The position numbers were made by a program, and so were the translations under genes. Below the pieces are notes generated by a model that saw only the letters and a program-made list of their open reading frames with translations, did no database searches and was not told the origin of the DNA. This document shows positions 7,452-10,325 of a stretch of DNA of 10,325 nt, piece by piece (position 1 is the stretch's first letter; every line of letters starts with the position of its first letter). Source of the DNA: JAFDED01 sp964611635 (lineage in GTDB: Bacteria > Desulfobacterota > JAFDED01); contig CAZTAS010000223.1 in NCBI GenBank assembly GCA_964611635.1, forward strand, positions 1 to 10,325. Direction: 5' to 3'.

Positions 7452-7650
7452 AGTCGAAGGCCGACTCATGAGACAGATTTGCTGGAAGCAGACACTATAA
7501 GCTCACCAGCCGAAGCGAAGTGCTTGTCAAGGGCGGCCGAAGGCCGTCTGGCCCGAAGGGCCAGATCGAAGACCCTTGAAAAGCAAACGGATCGAAGGCG
7601 CTCTCGCTTAGCTTCGCCGGCCTTGAGTTTTTGTGAGGAGCTTCGGCCGG
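7452..7650. repeat. GC-rich block of nested inverted repeats (cruciform-like)
   Basis: A dense set of hairpins with GAA loops and CGAAG words, unlike the AT-rich DNA around it. Outer arms TGCTTGTCAAGGG (7521-7533) and CCCTTGAAAAGCA (7573-7585) match at 12 of 13 positions. Between them sit two perfect hairpins: CGGCC-GAA-GGCCG (7534-7546), and CTGGCCC-GAA-GGGCCAG (7548-7564), extended by one T-A pair. Together these make a three-armed fold of 65 bases. Flanking it are AGTCG/CGACT (7452-7456/7462-7466) and CCGGCC/GGCCGG (7617-7622/7645-7650). The ORFs that cross this block look like by-products of the repeats. It could be a dispersed palindromic element or a remnant of one; it abuts the truncated IS4 fragment. 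Confidence 0.6.
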
Positions 7651-7654
7651 ACGC

Positions 7655-8025
7655 GCCACTTGGGCCGACCGTGCCTACGAGTTCCTGACCAACATCATAC
7701 ACATGTATGCCACTGAAATTGCCGATACTTACGAGGAACGCTTGCAGGTGGAGCTCTTCTTCAATTGGATCAAGTGACATCTGAAGATAAATAGCTTTCC
7801 GGGCACAGCAAGGATGGAGTGCTGATACAAATCTTCTGCGTCTATCTTCTGTTGGGATTGCTGAGATTTTTATCTTTGTCTCCTTTTGGCATGTATGAGA
7901 TCAAGAAGTCTTTAAAAGTAGGTCTGCTGGAGAGAATTCGACTATAGGAGTTGTTGTTTCCTCTCAATAATCATAAAAACAGCAATCTGGAAGCCCGGCA
8001 AATGTGCTTAGCTGCTTTTTTCTAA
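7655..8025 (+). pseudogene. Decayed C-terminal part of an IS4-family transposase
   Basis: Reading from 7655, the frame gives DRAYEFLTN (7667-7693), then TYEERLQVELFFNWIK (7727-7774), which is the well-known IS4-family YxxRWxVELFFKWIK block carrying the third catalytic glutamate. An in-frame TGA at 7775-7777 interrupts what should be KQHLKI. HLKINSFPGT resumes in the same frame to about 7804. Then one base is missing, and the match continues as SKDGVLIQIFCVYLLLGLL from 7807, corresponding to the family's GTSxNAVxTQIWIA. Another stop (TAG, 7945-7947) follows; a possible original end is TAA at 8023-8025. The N-terminal two-thirds are absent, replaced by the inverted-repeat block. It is clearly non-functional. 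The broken frame cannot make a protein. Confidence 0.75.
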
Positions 8026-8230
8026 CTATTCATAATCTATTAACAATTTGGTTTTTGGCGAATTAAAAGTTGTATCCTTGCTTGCAATGTTTGATATTAT
8101 TGGCAACTAAATTGAACACCGCTGTTTGCACAATTGATTTTCATAATGCGTAATAATTATCTATGGCAGAGCTTGGTATTTACTTTTAATGCCCTAACTC
8201 ATGCCTTAAATTGGCAAGTGGAGGTTCATT

Positions 8231-8350
8231 ATGTTAAGTAATGCAGTCAAACAGATTTTAATATTTAAGGGATTATTTCTCTTTTTATTTATTTCCAAAG
8301 TCTATGATGATTATACTTGTTATACTTGTCAAGATAGAGAAATTGCTTAA
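8231..8350 (+). CDS. Small hydrophobic ORF (39 codons) with a strong ribosome binding site
   Basis: ATG at 8231 has GGAGG (8220-8224) six bases upstream, better than several of the large genes here. The product starts MLSNAVKQILIFKG, continues with a short hydrophobic run (GLFLFLFI, residues 14-21), then a polar tail YDDYTCYTCQDREIA with two cysteines. TTATACTTG is tandemly repeated at 8311-8328. I recognise no family. The N-terminus looks like a signal peptide or single membrane segment. It could be a small membrane protein, or the start of a transporter binding-protein gene whose middle was deleted, with the fragment at 8470-8580 as its end. Its AT-rich composition matches the surrounding decayed DNA, so expression is uncertain. 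Confidence 0.3.
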   Translation: MLSNAVKQILIFKGLFLFLFISKVYDDYTCYTCQDREIA

Positions 8351-8469
8351 CATAAATAATTGTGGCATGAAGCTGTCGTTATAAGGTACAGTAAAACTAA
8401 TTTTTTTAATATGTGAATTTTTCAACCACCTATTGAGTGGAAATATATTATTAACCCGATTTTAAATGA

Positions 8470-8580
8470 GAGAACATCTCCAAGGGTATGCCACTGCCCT
8501 TGCATTTTGCTGCTGAGAAACTTTACAAAGAAATGGGTTGTTTTAAGCAAGACAGTTATGGGGGCTCATTTCCCTTCTAA
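8470..8580 (+). pseudogene. Possible C-terminal remnant of a TAXI-type TRAP solute-binding protein
   Basis: An open frame after TGA (8467-8469) reads ENISKGMPLPLHFAAEKLYK and ends in SYGGSFPF before TAA (8578-8580). The core GMPLPLHFAAEKLYKEMG (from 8485) resembles the usual C-terminus of TAXI-family TRAP binding proteins, where a PLHPGAxKYYKExG pattern is common; here the PG is FA. ATG at 8488 has no good ribosome binding site. The fragment ends 38 bases before the dehydrogenase start, which suggests the dehydrogenase once followed a TRAP transporter gene. The match is short and made from memory of the family, so it is tentative. Confidence 0.42.
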
Positions 8581-8618
8581 AAGGAAGGATATATATGTGA
8601 GATACATTTGGAGGTGTC

Positions 8619-9536
8619 ATGAAGACTAACGTGGGATTTATTGGACTGGGCGCCATGGGAAAGCCTATGGCATTAAATCTCCTAAAGCACAGGTATCACT
8701 TGAGCGTGTATGATATCCGGAAAGAACCTCTGGAAGAAGCTCAGGAAAAAGGTGCGGTGGTTTGCGACTCAGGATGTGAGGCGGCACAGCGATCTGAGTT
8801 CATAATCACCATGCTCCCCTCGTCCCCTGATGTTGAGAAGGCCGTACTAGGTTCGAGAGGAGTCCTGGAAGGGGCACAGCCCAATGCAGTGCTCATTGAG
8901 ATGAGCACCATCTCTCCGTTGACCACGAGAAAAGTAGGGGCCGCACTGATGGAAAAGGGCGTGGACATGATCGATGCTCCTGTAACAAAAGGTGTATTGG
9001 CGGCCGAGAAGGGAACATTATCGATCCTTGTCGGGGGCAAAAAAGAGGTGGTGGATCGGTGCCGCCACCTGCTTGAATGTATGGGAACGGACATAGTACA
9101 TACAGGGGATCTCGGTTCTGGCGAAGTGGTTAAGATCGTAAACAACCTGATTCTAGCGACCATCGTCAATGCAACCTCAGAGGCATTAGTTCTAGGTGTA
9201 AAGGCCGGAGTGGATCCCGACATCCTCCTTCAAACTCTGAAAGTCAGCTCTGCGGGCAGTTACACTTTAAACACTCACATTGAAGAATTCACCTATCGAC
9301 GCAAGTTCGACAAAGGGCGTTTTCCTGTAACATACATGCTAAAAGATCTCGGGCTAGCAAGAGAGCTGGCAGAGAGCTTAGGTTTACCACTTTTTTTTGG
9401 AACACTTTCAACTCAGACATATAGCACTATGTTTGGAAAGAAGCTAGAAGATCGCTATCATCCGGTGGTAATCAAATTGTGGGAAGAACTGGCGGGGGTT
9501 GAAGTGAAAGGGCGAAAAAATCCACCTGCAACATGA
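8619..9536 (+). CDS. NAD(P)-dependent beta-hydroxyacid dehydrogenase (3-hydroxyisobutyrate dehydrogenase family)
   Basis: A 305-residue cytoplasmic oxidoreductase of the family that includes 3-hydroxyisobutyrate dehydrogenase, tartronate semialdehyde reductase and related enzymes, which interconvert beta-hydroxyacids and their semialdehydes. Residues 5-14 VGFIGLGAMG form the Rossmann nucleotide loop. The substrate-binding motif is DAPVTKG (119-125), where DAPVSGG is usual. The catalytic stretch GSGEVVKIVNN (166-176) contains the expected lysine K172 and asparagine N176. Length and domain order are complete. ATG follows GGAGGTG (8610-8616). It is transcribed away from the importer/methyltransferase block, separated by 1.36 kb of decayed DNA, so it is probably not part of that block. 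The nearby TAXI-like fragment hints at a former organic-acid uptake partner. Substrate and cofactor choice are unknown; the T-K change in the motif could alter the substrate. Confidence 0.94.
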   Translation: MKTNVGFIGLGAMGKPMALNLLKHRYHLSVYDIRKEPLEEAQEKGAVVCDSGCEAAQRSEFIITMLPSSPDVEKAVLGSRGVLEGAQPNAVLIEMSTISPLTTRKVGAALMEKGVDMIDAPVTKGVLAAEKGTLSILVGGKKEVVDRCRHLLECMGTDIVHTGDLGSGEVVKIVNNLILATIVNATSEALVLGVKAGVDPDILLQTLKVSSAGSYTLNTHIEEFTYRRKFDKGRFPVTYMLKDLGLARELAESLGLPLFFGTLSTQTYSTMFGKKLEDRYHPVVIKLWEELAGVEVKGRKNPPAT

Positions 9537-9615
9537 CCCGAAAAACTGAATGCCAAATAAATATTGATCTTCATAAAAATGATTACCTGGCCCCTAATTT
9601 TCTCAAGGATTACAC

Positions 9616-9840
9616 TCATCCAATCATCTCCATCTGAGATCTGTGGACATTGTAAATTTTGGCAATGAAATACTCCATGTCTCTGTATCCATAGGCTTTG
9701 CGTTTGAGCACCTTGATCTTGTTATTGATGCCTTCGACGATGCCCGTAGAGATCCGATGGGTAAAGCAATTGAGCAAAGCAGGCCAGTGTGCCCGGAGCA
9801 TAGCGGCAAATTTTTTCAGAAATAATCCAGAGGATCTCAC
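9616..9840 (-). pseudogene. C-terminal remnant of an ISL3-family transposase
   Basis: An open frame extends from 9960, but family-like sequence begins only at about residue 42 (SSGLFLKKFAAMLRAHWP). It continues as STGIVEGINNKIKVLKRKAY and GYRDMEYFIAKIY to the TGA at 9616-9618. This is the standard C-terminus of ISL3-family DDE transposases; the E in VEGINNK is probably the last acidic catalytic residue. The zinc-finger, DNA-binding and first DDE parts are missing. Upstream of about 9840 no frame continues the family sequence. The element is a truncated, inactive relic. Confidence 0.75.
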
Positions 9841-10325
9841 TTTCCAAAAGGTAAAAAGAAGCAACTCGAGGAAGAGAAGATAACCACTAGGAACCATTAG
9901 GGACTCAAGATCAACGAAAAATATCCCGATGCCATCGTTTTTTACAGAACAAGAGCTCAAGCTAGCTGCAGGGGAGAAGAGGAAAATGGCCTTCGATTAT
10001 TAGACTTTTTGATTTTCAGCAGAAAGTACAAAATCAGGAATCGAGGGTCAAGAATGTAACCGAGATATTGACCATTTTAGATTGGCTTTGTTCATTGGCC
10101 CAGATAGCATTGGAAAATCGTAATTTTCAACCTTATACGCCCTGGCGAGGTCCTCATGATCACAAACTACGGTCATCCTTTTGTGGAAAGAAAGAATGGG
10201 GTCACACGAGCGCTTCGTACCAAACGATCTTCTCATTATTCAACCGATAGCTGAGAAATCAATATGGAAACTAACTAGTGTCCATCCGGAAACCCCGGAT
10301 TTTTGATGCGAGTTGTGATCGGTAC
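9841..10325. other. Right-hand region with no recognisable gene
   Basis: Open frames of about 60 codons exist on both strands (10048-10236 minus, 10068-10250 plus), but neither has a family resemblance or a good ribosome binding site. The stretch upstream of the ISL3 relic may be unrelated DNA joined at the break near 9840, or transposase sequence decayed beyond recognition. Confidence 0.5.
10284..10304 (+). terminator. Short hairpin with T run, or the tip of an insertion sequence
   Basis: ATCCGG (10284-10289) and CCGGAT (10295-10300) pair perfectly around AAACC and are followed by TTTT, as in a small intrinsic terminator. No gene reads into it within the window. The flanking AGTGTCC at 10277-10283 recurs at 2138-2144, and the sequence has the look of a transposon end, so an inverted-repeat tip is an equally good explanation. 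Confidence 0.35.

Noticed and set aside
7479..7688. A 69-codon plus-strand ORF in the GC-rich block
   Set aside because: Its content is set by the palindromic repeats, and it is in a different frame from the IS4 relic that follows.
7466..7780. A 104-codon minus-strand ORF upstream of the importer genes
   Set aside because: It crosses the inverted-repeat block and runs antisense to the IS4 relic; no family resemblance.
7264..8618. CRISPR array or integron attC sites in the repeat-rich gap
   Set aside because: The repeats are inverted arms of unequal length without regular spacers, and no cas or integrase gene is present.
10048..10236. A 62-codon minus-strand ORF near the right edge
   Set aside because: No recognised motif, no good ribosome binding site, and an equally long ORF lies on the opposite strand.

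Overview
The window looks like chromosomal DNA from an anaerobic or facultatively anaerobic diderm bacterium, possibly a Desulfobacterota-type or similar sediment or gut organism. Three things point that way: a corrinoid methyltransferase pair (MttB superfamily plus its B12 protein), a solute-binding protein whose signal peptide has no lipobox cysteine (so it is free in a periplasm), and strong AGGAGG-type ribosome binding sites. The taxon is an inference, not a recognition.

Positions 1-7263 hold six genes, all on the minus strand. In transcription order they are: a family-5 (dipeptide/oligopeptide/nickel type) periplasmic binding protein; a DppB-type and a DppC-type permease; an M19 (renal-dipeptidase family) metallopeptidase; a trimethylamine methyltransferase (MttB) family protein with no in-frame amber codon; and the N-terminal part of its cognate-type corrinoid protein, which runs off the left edge. 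The two permeases are 16 bp apart. The other gaps are 84, 255, 426 and 244 bp, so the set may be one long operon or several co-directional units. No ABC ATPase is present. Read together, the block suggests import of an amino-acid- or peptide-like N-methylated compound, possible hydrolysis by the M19 enzyme, and methyl transfer from a quaternary amine to a corrinoid protein. This is an inference from gene order.

Positions 7264-8618 are a scar between this block and a plus-strand gene. The region holds a likely promoter for the binding-protein gene, a GC-rich stretch of nested inverted repeats, the decayed C-terminal third of an IS4-family transposase, a 39-codon ORF with a very good ribosome binding site, and a short ORF that resembles the last 30 or so residues of a TAXI-type TRAP solute-binding protein.

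Positions 8619-9536 encode an intact 3-hydroxyisobutyrate dehydrogenase-family NAD(P)-dependent beta-hydroxyacid dehydrogenase. Positions 9616 to about 9840 are the C-terminal remnant of an ISL3-family transposase on the minus strand. The last ~480 bp hold no recognisable gene, but contain a short hairpin followed by a T run near the right edge. No tRNA, rRNA or CRISPR array was seen.
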